A DNA stretch of 44,920 bases, taken from the NCBI GenBank assembly GCA_964536835.1, contig CAZIAZ010000022.1, forward strand, positions 1 through 44,920, in the 5' to 3' direction. The notes below the pieces were generated by a model. That model saw only the letters and a program-made list of their open reading frames with translations. It had not been told where the DNA came from and searched no databases. Of the stretch, positions 18,255 through 25,054 are shown in pieces; positions within the stretch are counted from its first letter, which is position 1, and every line of letters begins with the position of its first letter. Made by a program: the position numbers and the translations under genes. The DNA is from DAONFI01 sp035403485. GTDB lineage: Bacteria; Planctomycetota; Phycisphaerae; SM23-33.

Positions 18255-19247
18255 TTAGGAATTCCTGTGTCGCACAAGCAACAGCAGGCTGTACGCAAGC
18301 GTTACAGTTATCAACGGTTCAGGTATCTGATGAATGACGCCGACGGCTTCCAGGTCCAGCCCGCCTGACCCCCATGTCAGCCATGCGTCGTATATTGGAT
18401 TGCCTTGGCTGTCCACGAAACTGCCGTCGCCAGGAATATCGACTATCCGTACGTAATTTATCTCGTCCAGGTCGACCAGACCCAGCAGCACTTCTTCCGT
18501 ATTCAGAAGGTCGTCCAGGTCAAATGGCGTACCCCATGAACTTCCATATGCGTTGACGTGTTTGCCGACGAGATTGTATACCTCGGTCGGGTCGACCGTG
18601 CCGTATGCGCCGACCTGTCCGTCGGTCAATGACACGCTTGGAAATCGCACAAAAGTCTCTCCGTCGGTAGATACCTCCACGTAACCCAGTTCGGCGAATA
18701 TCTGTCCGCTGACGCCTGCGCCGCCGGCTGAGATGAAACCATTTTCAAACACTGCAAAGTCCGCTCCGCTGCCGTTGATTATGGAATATTCGAATCCCAG
18801 CGTTATACTGCCCGATGCGTTGCCTGCAGCGATTTCGGTCGCACCCATGTCGCCGAGCGATACGATGTCGAAATTGTCGCCGGTCACGGCGCCGAGCGCT
18901 TTCGTTGGGTCGCCGAACTGCGAACCTATGCCGCCCGTACCGTATGTGCCGACTGTATCGGACGGCGAATAGTCTATGACATCCGTCGCCCAGCCTATGA
19001 ATACCGGATTGACGTAATTGTTGCCATCGCCGCCATCAGGTGTGACTCCGTCACCGTCCAGGCCGACAAATCCAGGAATCCCCGCATCAGGCGCGTCGGC
19101 GGTCATGTTTGCCTGTGCCGACGAATAAGGCCCGCTGCCCGTTCCTTCATCCGCATTGTATGCGTATCCGGAGCGGACGAAAATTCCTGAAAACACCATG
19201 GCCACTACTACGGCTATCGCCGATTTTTTACTAATGAGCGATTTCAT
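18255..19247 (-). CDS. PEP-CTERM surface protein, B12-riboswitch unit gene 2
   Basis: 330 residues from the ATG at 19245-19247, chosen because GGGAGAAG precedes it and it opens a clean signal peptide (MKSLISKKSAIAVVVAMVF...). The body contains VSLGDMGATEI, SITLGFEYSIINGSGADFAVFENGF and VEVSTDGETFVRFP. This type of beta-sandwich surface domain is, to my recollection, often encoded beside cobalamin-uptake genes. The C-terminus IPEPL, hydrophobic segment and RHRNS is a PEP-CTERM sorting tail, implying export and exosortase processing. It follows gene 1 by 77 bp. A direct cobalamin-binding role is inference from the riboswitch context. Confidence 0.85.
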   Translation of the reverse strand: MKSLISKKSAIAVVVAMVFSGIFVRSGYAYNADEGTGSGPYSSAQANMTADAPDAGIPGFVGLDGDGVTPDGGDGNNYVNPVFIGWATDVIDYSPSDTVGTYGTGGIGSQFGDPTKALGAVTGDNFDIVSLGDMGATEIAAGNASGSITLGFEYSIINGSGADFAVFENGFISAGGAGVSGQIFAELGYVEVSTDGETFVRFPSVSLTDGQVGAYGTVDPTEVYNLVGKHVNAYGSSWGTPFDLDDLLNTEEVLLGLVDLDEINYVRIVDIPGDGSFVDSQGNPIYDAWLTWGSGGLDLEAVGVIHQIPEPLITVTLAYSLLLLVRHRNS

Positions 19248-19270
19248 TTTCTTCTCCCTGTATGTTTGGT

Positions 19271-19311
19271 GGGGCGGCATGGCAGCATCGAGCGTCTGAA
19301 CATGCCGCCCC
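19271..19311 (-). other. Intercistronic hairpin between the two PEP-CTERM genes
   Basis: An 11-bp perfect stem, GGGGCGGCATG with CATGCCGCCCC, closes a 19-base loop in the 77-bp gap after the gene 1 stop. No run of U follows on the minus strand. It resembles an intercistronic stabiliser like the one at 18197-18250. Confidence 0.65.
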
Positions 19312-19324
19312 CATTCAATCACAT

Positions 19325-20413
19325 TCAGGCGTTACGCCTCTTTTTCAGTACGGCAAGTGCTGCACCGGCGGCTAGCACGCACAGCGTTACAGGCTCAGGA
19401 ATGGTGTCGTAGGTGATTGCTGTAATCGGGCCGTAGTACGAATATGACCCGTAAAGCGTCGCTCCTTCAAGAAAATCGCCCTCGATATCCATCGGGCCGA
19501 ACCAACCGAAAGTGCTGTCAGGATTTGTTGCGATAATGTCATAATTATTGCCGTCGCCTGTCTCGCCGTTCCAGAGAAGCAGGCTGGAGTCCGGGTACGC
19601 ATTTGTCGTTATAAATACGTTTCCGGCATCATCGATGGTGATTCCGTTACCGCCGCCAGGAAGGTCGCTGAGTTTTTCTCCGTCGGCTAACGTCAGAAAC
19701 GTGTCTTCATCGCCGTTGGCAAGGTCGTTGACGACGCCGGCAACCTGCTCAGCCGTCCAGCGATACAACTCCGACGTTCCACTGGTTGAGTAATACGCAT
19801 AATAGATATCCCCATTGTTGGCTAGCGTCAGATGTGCCGACGCTCCGCCTGTCTCTATGAGCGCATCGTGATAACCGTTGCCCGACAAATCACACAGTGA
19901 AATGTAACTGTCGTCGTACCCGCCAGTCCACGGCTCACGCAGGCCGGATATATACAGATTTCCGTTGTACATCGCTCCGCTGTAAATGTTGACCATTTCA
20001 ATCGGGCTCGACCAAGAGTGCGTCGCATAGCTGTACGTGTAGACGTATGAGTCGCCTGCGCCGTTGTACGTGCCTGCGTAAAAGCAGTTCGTAGCGTCAT
20101 CGTAATAACCGAACGGGTCACCGTATCCGTTGGAATACGTTGACGGCTGGCCGATGTTGGTAATCGTACCGGTACTCAGGTCGACTGTACTGTATCCGCC
20201 TGATGATGTCCAGTAATGCGCCGTGCCTTCGAATACGCTGAAGCCGCCTTCTATGCTGAGTGTGCCGTCACCTACATCAAACGCGCTATACGCATCTGAC
20301 GACAGGCTTACGTAACTGGATGTGTTTGCGGCAGAAGCAAATGAAACCATGCACAAAAACGTCATAACTGCTATAAAAAAGCAGGCCTGTTTCGAGATAG
20401 AACTGATATTCAT
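19325..20413 (-). CDS. PEP-CTERM beta-propeller-like protein, first gene after B12 riboswitch
   Basis: 362 residues from the ATG at 20411-20413, which has AGGAG about 10 bases upstream; a longer frame runs into the repeat upstream. Signal peptide at about 1-28. The body shows repeated blade-like units such as GTAHYWTSSGGYSTVDL, ATNCFYAGTYNGAGDSYVYTY, NGDIYYAYYSTSGTSELYRW and NGITIDDAGNVFITTN, suggesting a beta-propeller. It ends IPEP, a hydrophobic stretch and KKRRNA, a PEP-CTERM anchor. In Bacteroides the B12-regulated surface propeller BtuG captures cobalamin. A similar role here is inferred from fold and riboswitch control, not from sequence identity. Confidence 0.85.
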   Translation of the reverse strand: MNISSISKQACFFIAVMTFLCMVSFASAANTSSYVSLSSDAYSAFDVGDGTLSIEGGFSVFEGTAHYWTSSGGYSTVDLSTGTITNIGQPSTYSNGYGDPFGYYDDATNCFYAGTYNGAGDSYVYTYSYATHSWSSPIEMVNIYSGAMYNGNLYISGLREPWTGGYDDSYISLCDLSGNGYHDALIETGGASAHLTLANNGDIYYAYYSTSGTSELYRWTAEQVAGVVNDLANGDEDTFLTLADGEKLSDLPGGGNGITIDDAGNVFITTNAYPDSSLLLWNGETGDGNNYDIIATNPDSTFGWFGPMDIEGDFLEGATLYGSYSYYGPITAITYDTIPEPVTLCVLAAGAALAVLKKRRNA

Positions 20414-20520
20414 AATAAAAATCTCCTTTTTATAATGTTTATATAAACATTCAACCAAATTTAACCAAACCTTTATAAATGTTATCCGATAAATGAAACA
20501 GTTTTTTAGAGAAGCAGTAT

Positions 20521-20659
20521 TTAGAGCGATTCTCAAAAGAAATTCTTTTCCTGCCGAGGCCGTCGAAAAGGCAACTCTGCTTTTATTGTCAATGCAGACG
20601 GACGATGGCAGTGGAACTTTCATCAAACTCAAAATGGAATTTTTTGAAAAATGCTCTAA
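20521..20659. repeat. Dispersed palindromic (MITE-like) repeat, copy 2
   Basis: Ends are TTAGAGCGATTCTCAAAA and, inverted, TTAGAGCATTTTTCAAAA, giving terminal inverted repeats of about 30 bases. The core GAGGCCGTCGAA...CTCTGC...ATGCAGACGGAC...GGCAG matches copies 1a and 3. It lies inside the leader of the B12-controlled unit, between riboswitch and first gene. Confidence 0.72.
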
Positions 20660-20737
20660 TACCCTAATGCCGGTCTATTGGGAACTATCCATTGGCGACC
20701 CCTTCCCTGCGGAACGCGGAGATATCATGCGGAATGA

Positions 20738-20765
20738 AAAGCCTCATGCTCTCCTGAGGCTTGCG
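20738..20765 (-). terminator. Terminator-like hairpin in the B12 leader
   Basis: On the minus strand GCCTCA pairs with TGAGGC, followed by TTTTC. It lies about 250 nt after the riboswitch and 325 nt before the first gene. It may be a weak terminator or part of a distal expression platform. The U-tract is short, so this is tentative. Confidence 0.4.
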
Positions 20766-20816
20766 AGCAGCATTTTTCTGCGACGACATTTGCGTACCGA
20801 CTTTATTCAGACGCTT

Positions 20817-20909
20817 CTACATTGAAATGACGGCGGCCCAAAGCGCAAGGCAACCGGCAACAACCTGATTGGAGAATTTAGGATATCCGTTTTCTTTGCG
20901 TGACGTCAT
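20817..20909 (-). CDS. Possible 30-residue membrane peptide in the B12 leader
   Basis: An ATG at 20907-20909 opens a 30-codon frame ending TAG. It has a basic N-terminus (MTSRKENGYP) and a hydrophobic C-terminal half (VVAGCLALWAAVISM), as in a tiny single-span membrane protein. It is the only such frame between the riboswitch and the first gene. There is no good ribosome binding site and I do not recognise a family, so it may be chance. Confidence 0.2.
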   Translation of the reverse strand: MTSRKENGYPKFSNQVVAGCLALWAAVISM

Positions 20910-21015
20910 TTTTACGGATAGCCGTTAATTTTCCGGCTCTCGGAATGGCGAAAAGGCGTGAAAATCCATAAAGGAATTCTTGCCGACTCCATTACGCGAG
21001 AGTCATTTTCAGGCG

Positions 21016-21183
21016 ATTACAGGCAGGTCTTCTGGCTTCCGGGTCAGTCTTCTTTTGCTCCTTCCCATCCCGCATCCACAGCGGAACAGTGGCTATTGCA
21101 AAAGTTGTCACCGGTTACAGCGGCGCGTCCGCGGCCGATTTACACGGCCTTCCCTTTTGGTTCCTTTTCAGGAAACCTGTAAC
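21016..21183 (-). promoter_or_regulatory. Cobalamin (B12) riboswitch
   Basis: On the minus strand the P1 stem GTTACAGG / CCTGTAATC closes a domain with AAAAGGGAA, the GGTGTAAATC-like GTGTAAATCGGCC..., GCGGACGCGCCGCTGTAACCGG, the B12-box-type AATAGCCACTG and GGAAGCCAGAAGACCTGCC. All are hallmarks of the AdoCbl-type riboswitch. The downstream genes on this strand are the PEP-CTERM operon (20413 to 17349). hemC ends upstream of it and is not under its control. Confidence 0.95.
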
Positions 21184-21189
21184 GAAATA

Positions 21190-21231
21190 ATAACTATCAC
21201 AAAAAACTTTTATGTCAACAGAAAAATTATA
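21190..21231 (-). promoter_or_regulatory. Candidate promoter of the B12-riboswitch unit
   Basis: On the minus strand an exact TTGACA occurs at 21213-21218, with AT-rich sequence but only weak -10 matches 16-17 bases downstream. An exact TATAAT lies at 21226-21231 without a good -35. One of these probably starts the riboswitch transcript, because the gap between the hemC stop (21329) and P1 (21183) is only about 145 bp. Confidence 0.4.
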
Positions 21232-21328
21232 TGACATTCGCAATTCTACGGTTTTTATAACGGCTTTCGAAAATAACCGCTATATTGAGGACAACTGTAA
21301 ATCGTAGAGATTAACTTTTTAAAAAAGA

Positions 21329-22249
21329 TTACCAAGTCAGCAGTTTTTTAATGCCGAGGCTAACGAGATTGTCCACAATCAGCGGTATGAGATTTACGGG
21401 TGAATTTCCGGTATGTTCCGTATGAATCATGGCGTTGCCGTCTTCGCGTGCGGCGGCAGCCAGGCCCTGCCAGTATCTGCCGACCTTGCGGATATGCACT
21501 GCAAAACAGCTATGGCAGCTTACGCCGAGCTGCCGCAGGATTTCGCGTTCCGCATCAAGTGCTTCGTGAGATTCGCGGTGATTGACGTTTTTAAGAATTT
21601 GTGCCACGTCGTCTCTGCCAGCCGCCGCCTGAATTGCAAGACAGCCCTGGCCGGGAGCCGGAATGAACGTTTCAACGTCCAGCGGCGTTATTTTGAGTTC
21701 TGGCCGCTCTGATACGAATCCGCCTCGCAGCAGGCCCGCCATCGCCAGGACGGCAGCCGATATTTCTCCGTTTTGCACCCTGTCCAACCGCGTCTCGACA
21801 TTGCCGCGTAACGGCACGGTTTTCAGGTCAGGCCTGATTTGATGCACAAACGCGCGGCGGCGTAAAGAACTCGTCCCGACGACACCGCCGTGTTGAATGT
21901 CCGACAGCGAGGCGGCGGCTCTGGTGATAAGGGCGTCTCGTGGGTCAAGGCGGCGAGGCACGGCAATTAAAGGCAAATCTTCGGGAGTCTGTGCTGGCAG
22001 GTCTTTTGCCGAATGTACGGCGAGGTCAGCCCGGCCGGCGCGCAAAGCCGTTTCAAGTTCAGCCGTAAACAACCCCTTACCGCCTGACTGCCAAAGTGGG
22101 CCGTCGGTCACGTCGCCCCTGGTAGTCAGGGTGAGTATTTGAATTTCGCCGTTAAAAAAACCGCTGCGCCGGATTTCGTCCGCGATGGAATTAGCCTGGG
22201 CGACGGCCAGGCGACTGGAGCGGGTCGCGATTTTTAATATGGGTGGCAT
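21329..22249 (-). CDS. hemC: Hydroxymethylbilane synthase (porphobilinogen deaminase)
   Basis: 306 residues. It joins four porphobilinogens into hydroxymethylbilane, the precursor of heme, siroheme and cobalamin, in the cytoplasm. Seen in the sequence: IATRSSRLAVAQA (N-terminus), GGKGLFTAELE, HSAKDLP (79-85), GTSSLRRRA, LRGNVETRLDRV (147-158) and PAPGQGCLAIQ. The dipyrromethane-cofactor Cys is C245 or C248 in LGVSCHSCF, where the usual Cys-x-x-Pro-Ile has Cys in place of Pro. It follows atpC by 3 bp and is probably translated with it. Confidence 0.95.
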   Translation of the reverse strand: MPPILKIATRSSRLAVAQANSIADEIRRSGFFNGEIQILTLTTRGDVTDGPLWQSGGKGLFTAELETALRAGRADLAVHSAKDLPAQTPEDLPLIAVPRRLDPRDALITRAAASLSDIQHGGVVGTSSLRRRAFVHQIRPDLKTVPLRGNVETRLDRVQNGEISAAVLAMAGLLRGGFVSERPELKITPLDVETFIPAPGQGCLAIQAAAGRDDVAQILKNVNHRESHEALDAEREILRQLGVSCHSCFAVHIRKVGRYWQGLAAAAREDGNAMIHTEHTGNSPVNLIPLIVDNLVSLGIKKLLTW

Positions 22250-22252
22250 GGC

Positions 22253-22732
22253 TTATTCTGTTTTGCCGCCTGGAGACATCAGGCTGTTGAAGTCCATCAT
22301 GCCGCCGGCTTTTGCCTTTTTGGCTTTCTGGGCCAGGTTAAAGCGGATTCGACAGTTATGGATGACTTGATCGCGTATGGTACGCTGTTCGGTGGTATCT
22401 TTGGGCATTTTGTACGCACGCTGCAACAGTTCCCACGCATGTTCCGGATCCAGTTCTGCAAGCGGTTTTGATTCTTCCGCAAGCAGCGTGAGATGATTCT
22501 GGCTCATCTGGCAGAAACCGTGCGAGACGAACCAGTTTTCTTCTGTGCCGCCGTCAGTTTTCTGAATTGAGACCGTGCCGGTGGTAACTATGGCTGTCAC
22601 AGGTGCACGGCCGGCGAGTATGCCCATGTAACCGTCAATCGCAGGCAGAGTCACGCTGTTGACGTCGCCCTGGAAACGGATGCCGTCCGGCGTGAATATT
22701 TCGAAATAAAATTTTTTCGCGTCTGAATCCAC
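22253..22732 (-). CDS. atpC: F1Fo ATP synthase epsilon subunit
   Basis: 159 residues from a GTG at 22730-22732 with GGAGG seven bases upstream. The N-terminal beta-sandwich is typical: FYFEIFTPDGIRFQGDVNSVTLPAIDGYMGILAGRAP, where the usual GxxGILxxHAP is seen as GYMGILAGRAP. A helical C-terminal part follows. The subunit is the rotor-stalk regulator of ATP synthase. Here it is not preceded by atpD, as it normally is; a tRNA-Leu lies upstream and hemC downstream. Its ribosome binding site is inside a duplicated sequence (see repeat at 22735-22770). Confidence 0.93.
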   Translation of the reverse strand: MDSDAKKFYFEIFTPDGIRFQGDVNSVTLPAIDGYMGILAGRAPVTAIVTTGTVSIQKTDGGTEENWFVSHGFCQMSQNHLTLLAEESKPLAELDPEHAWELLQRAYKMPKDTTEQRTIRDQVIHNCRIRFNLAQKAKKAKAGGMMDFNSLMSPGGKTE

Positions 22733-22734
22733 CG

Positions 22735-22770
22735 TCAGCCTCCACGCAGTGGATGCCGGAGGAGGACTCG
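22735..22770. repeat. Direct repeat of tRNA-Leu 3' end (att-like), copy A
   Basis: A 36-bp segment identical, apart from one missing G, to 22915-22951. It covers the final bases of the tRNA acceptor/T arm plus the 20 bases that follow, including the atpC ribosome binding site. The duplication encloses about 145 bp, as left by integration at a tRNA 3' end. Confidence 0.8.
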
Positions 22771-22854
22771 CTTCGCGGCGCCTTCGCTACGCAACGCTTC
22801 GCGTTGCTGGGCTTCGGCGTCGAACCGCACAAAAGCGTCTTTTGCTTCGCAAAA
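22770..22854. repeat. Cluster of GCGAAGC mini-hairpins
   Basis: The segment between the duplicated tRNA ends contains the stems CAACGCTTCGCGTTG (22792-22806) and TTTTGCTTCGCAAAA (22840-22854), and further GCTTCGC-type units at 22770-22776 and near 22782. Every loop has the GCGAAGC sequence on the minus strand, known to form exceptionally stable mini-hairpins. Confidence 0.65.
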
Positions 22855-22914
22855 TCCGCGGTGTGTTCTCGTCCGGCCAGGTTAAGTTTCCCAAAAAACG
22901 TCGGCTGGATATAT

Positions 22915-22951
22915 TCAGCCTCCACGCAGTGGATGCCGGAGGAGGGACTCG
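22915..22951. repeat. Direct repeat at tRNA-Leu 3' end (att-like), copy B
   Basis: This copy is the genuine 3' end of tRNA-Leu (from 22935) plus its 3' flank. It repeats at 22735-22770, 180 bp away. Confidence 0.8.
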
Positions 22952-23016
22952 AACCCACACTTCCCGAAGGAAAGGGGATTTTAAATCCCCAGCGTCTGCC
23001 ATTCCGCCACTCCGGC
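22935..23016 (-). tRNA. tRNA-Leu (anticodon TAA)
   Basis: On the minus strand the 82-nt sequence starts GCCGGAGTGGCGGAATGGCAGACGC. It has the anticodon stem-loop GGGGA-TTTAAAA-TCCCC (anticodon TAA), a long class II variable arm with a TTCCTTCGGGAA hairpin, the GGTTCGAGTCC T-arm, and ends CTCCGGC pairing with the 5' end. CCA is not encoded. It is transcribed toward atpC. Confidence 0.97.
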
Positions 23017-23086
23017 ACTTTCCGCCGGCTGCCGAAATTTTGCAGAGATTATTCCGTATGCAAACAACAGCAGCCGATGTACAGGG

Positions 23087-23114
23087 ATTATATACATTTT
23101 ACGTCGCGTTACAA
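23087..23114 (-). promoter_or_regulatory. Promoter of tRNA-Leu (and atpC-hemC)
   Basis: On the minus strand TTGTAA (23109-23114), 16 bases and an exact TATAAT (23087-23092) lie between the kdsB stop and the tRNA. The start point would be near 23080, about 64 nt before the tRNA 5' end. No other clear promoter precedes atpC, so a tRNA-atpC-hemC transcript is likely. Confidence 0.7.
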
Positions 23115-23116
23115 GT

Positions 23117-23845
23117 TCACTTACGCCGAGATGCAACAAATTCGGCATAATCTTGCGGCGTATCAATTCCGACGCCGTGATAATCGACGGCTGCGATTCG
23201 TATGCGATAACCGTTCTCCAATGCGCGGAGCTGTTCGAGTTTTTCCGTTTTTTCCAATTTTGTCTGCGGCAGCGACGTGAATTTTTTCAAAAAAGACACG
23301 CGGTAAGCGTATATGCCCATGTGCAGGAAATATTCGGCGGCGGCATGGCCGTCGCGGTCGAATGGGATTTTTGCGCGTGAAAAATAGAGTGCGTAATTAT
23401 GCTGGTCGAAGACGACTTTGACCTTGTTGGGGTCAGCGGCGGCTTGCGGTGACAGCGGCGTACACAGCGTAGCCATAGGCGCGTCGCAATTTTTTAGCAG
23501 ATTCAGCAATACGGTTATCACTGCCGGCGGCATATTCGGTTCGTCGCCCTGGACGTTGATTACGATGTCGTCGTCCGCCAGGCCCAGGAGCGAAGCTGTT
23601 TCCGCCAGCCTGTCAGTGCCGCTGGTATGGTCGGCTCGCGTCATTACGACGTCTGCGCCGAATGATTCAACCGCGTCGAAAATGCGTTTATCGTCGGTGG
23701 CAACCACGACGCGGGAAATGTCAGGCGTATTCCGAACATTTTCGACGACGTGTTGTATGAGGAATTTGCCCGTTTCTTTCAGAAGCGGTTTTGCCGGCAG
23801 CCGCGTCGATGCATATCTGGCTGGAATTATGATTACTGCACTCAT
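23117..23845 (-). CDS. kdsB: 3-deoxy-manno-octulosonate cytidylyltransferase (CMP-Kdo synthetase)
   Basis: 242 residues from the ATG at 23843-23845; a TTG six codons upstream with AAGGA is an alternative start. It activates Kdo as CMP-Kdo for lipid A/LPS core synthesis. Seen: IIIPARYASTRLPAKPL (nucleotide-binding loop), VVATDD, MTRADHTSGTDRLAE, INVQGDEPNM (metal/nucleotide site) and the HMGIYAYR segment. These are full-length family features. It supports a Gram-negative-type outer membrane. It follows lolD by about 20 bp. Confidence 0.95.
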   Translation of the reverse strand: MSAVIIIPARYASTRLPAKPLLKETGKFLIQHVVENVRNTPDISRVVVATDDKRIFDAVESFGADVVMTRADHTSGTDRLAETASLLGLADDDIVINVQGDEPNMPPAVITVLLNLLKNCDAPMATLCTPLSPQAAADPNKVKVVFDQHNYALYFSRAKIPFDRDGHAAAEYFLHMGIYAYRVSFLKKFTSLPQTKLEKTEKLEQLRALENGYRIRIAAVDYHGVGIDTPQDYAEFVASRRK

Positions 23846-23864
23846 CTTATAAAAAATCTCCAAT

Positions 23865-24578
23865 TTATTCCTTTACAAATACGCCGTCCTGCAGGTACAG
23901 ACAGCGGTCGACAAGGCCGGCCAGTTCATTATCGTGCGTGACCATTAAAATGGTCTGCTTCTTTTCCCTGTTGAGTTTCAGAAGCAAATCCATGATTTTT
24001 CTGCCGGTTTTGCTGTCGAGATTGCCTGTCGGTTCATCTGCGAGCAGGAGTTTGGGGGCATGAAGCAGCGCGCGGGCGATGGCTACCCGCTGCCGCTCGC
24101 CGCCGGACAGTTCCTTGGGCCGGTGTTTCAGCCGTTCTCCCAAGCCGAGTTCCGCGAGGATATCGCAGGCACGCGATTTAAGTTCACCGCGGTTTTTCAG
24201 CCATTGAAACGATGAATTATCAACCATGCCGGGCAGAAGCGTGTTTTCCAGCACGGTTAGCTCCGGCAGCAGATAATAGAACTGAAAGACGAACCCGATG
24301 TCGCGGCATCGCATATGATTGCGCTTGCGAGCGGACGTTTTGGCGACTTCGTAGCCGTCGAATGCAATGCTGCCCTTACTGGGTTCGTCCAAAAGCCCCA
24401 ACAGATGCAGTAACGTACTCTTGCCCGAACCGCTGTGGCCGTATATCGCGACAAATTCACCATGCCCGATTTCCAGCGATACGCCACGCAAAACCTCCAG
24501 CGACGTCTTGCCGAGATGATACGTCTTGTGAAGGCCGGCTGCGCTAACGAGATATTTATTGTCTTTATTTGTGTCCAT
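23865..24578 (-). CDS. lolD: ABC transporter ATPase, LolD/MacB type
   Basis: 237 residues from the ATG opening MDTNKDNKYLV; an ATG at 24626 would add 16 residues. It has Walker A GHSGSGKST (47-55), a Q-loop (FVFQFYYLLPELT), the signature LSGGERQR, Walker B LLLADEPTGNLDS and the H-loop MVTHD. The LLPELTVLEN segment is typical of the lipoprotein-releasing LolD and related MacB ATPases. It would energise a LolC/E-type permease, which is not in this window. It shares the strand with kdsB, and a repeat copy lies immediately upstream. Confidence 0.88.
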   Translation of the reverse strand: MDTNKDNKYLVSAAGLHKTYHLGKTSLEVLRGVSLEIGHGEFVAIYGHSGSGKSTLLHLLGLLDEPSKGSIAFDGYEVAKTSARKRNHMRCRDIGFVFQFYYLLPELTVLENTLLPGMVDNSSFQWLKNRGELKSRACDILAELGLGERLKHRPKELSGGERQRVAIARALLHAPKLLLADEPTGNLDSKTGRKIMDLLLKLNREKKQTILMVTHDNELAGLVDRCLYLQDGVFVKE

Positions 24579-24634
24579 TGCAGGGATTATACAATCATCA
24601 GCCGTGATTTTCGATTGAGATTTCATTTTTCACA

Positions 24635-24795
24635 TAGAGTGGTTCTCTAAAGAATTTTCTTTTTGAGCGTCAGCGAAAGTTTTCCTGCTAAGGACGTCGA
24701 AGCAGGCAACCTGCATGGTTTCCGATGCAGACGGACAATAGCAGGGAAACTTGCAGCAAGCTTCAAAAGGAAAATAATTTTGAGAACCGCTCTAA
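24635..24795. repeat. Dispersed palindromic (MITE-like) repeat, copy 3
   Basis: Ends are TAGAGTGGTTCTC and GAGAACCGCTCTAA (inverted). The core contains GAGCAGG-like CGAAGCAGGCAACCTGC and ATGCAGACGGACAATAGCAGG, the clearest version of the family. It lies just upstream of lolD. The remaining stretch 24796-25050 is AT-rich with no gene I can support. Confidence 0.75.
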
Positions 24796-25054
24796 TGCGG
24801 CAATAAGGCTATTCTCGAAAAAAATTTTAGCGGTAGATATTAGTTTTATCAACAGCTGTTGGGAGTTGTTGATAATTCCTATTCGGTTACGCCGTCATTT
24901 TCACAACTATCGGAATTTAGGCTGGTTTGGAGCGTTCCGAATATTCAGCCGTGGAATTCCGGCTGGCGGGCTGGCGGGTTGTTGATAATTTTCGATACCG
25001 GTTTTAGCCTTATTTTACGGCTGTTTTTGACTCGACATGAGAAAAAATAAGTGT

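Noticed and set aside
21329..22249. hemC as the target of the cobalamin riboswitch
   Set aside because: The riboswitch lies downstream of the hemC stop on the same strand, so it cannot be in the hemC leader.
22635..23018. Minus-strand frame of 127 codons opening MPEWRNGRR
   Set aside because: It reads through the tRNA-Leu and its duplicated 3' end. This is a well-known false ORF produced by translating a tRNA-Leu gene.
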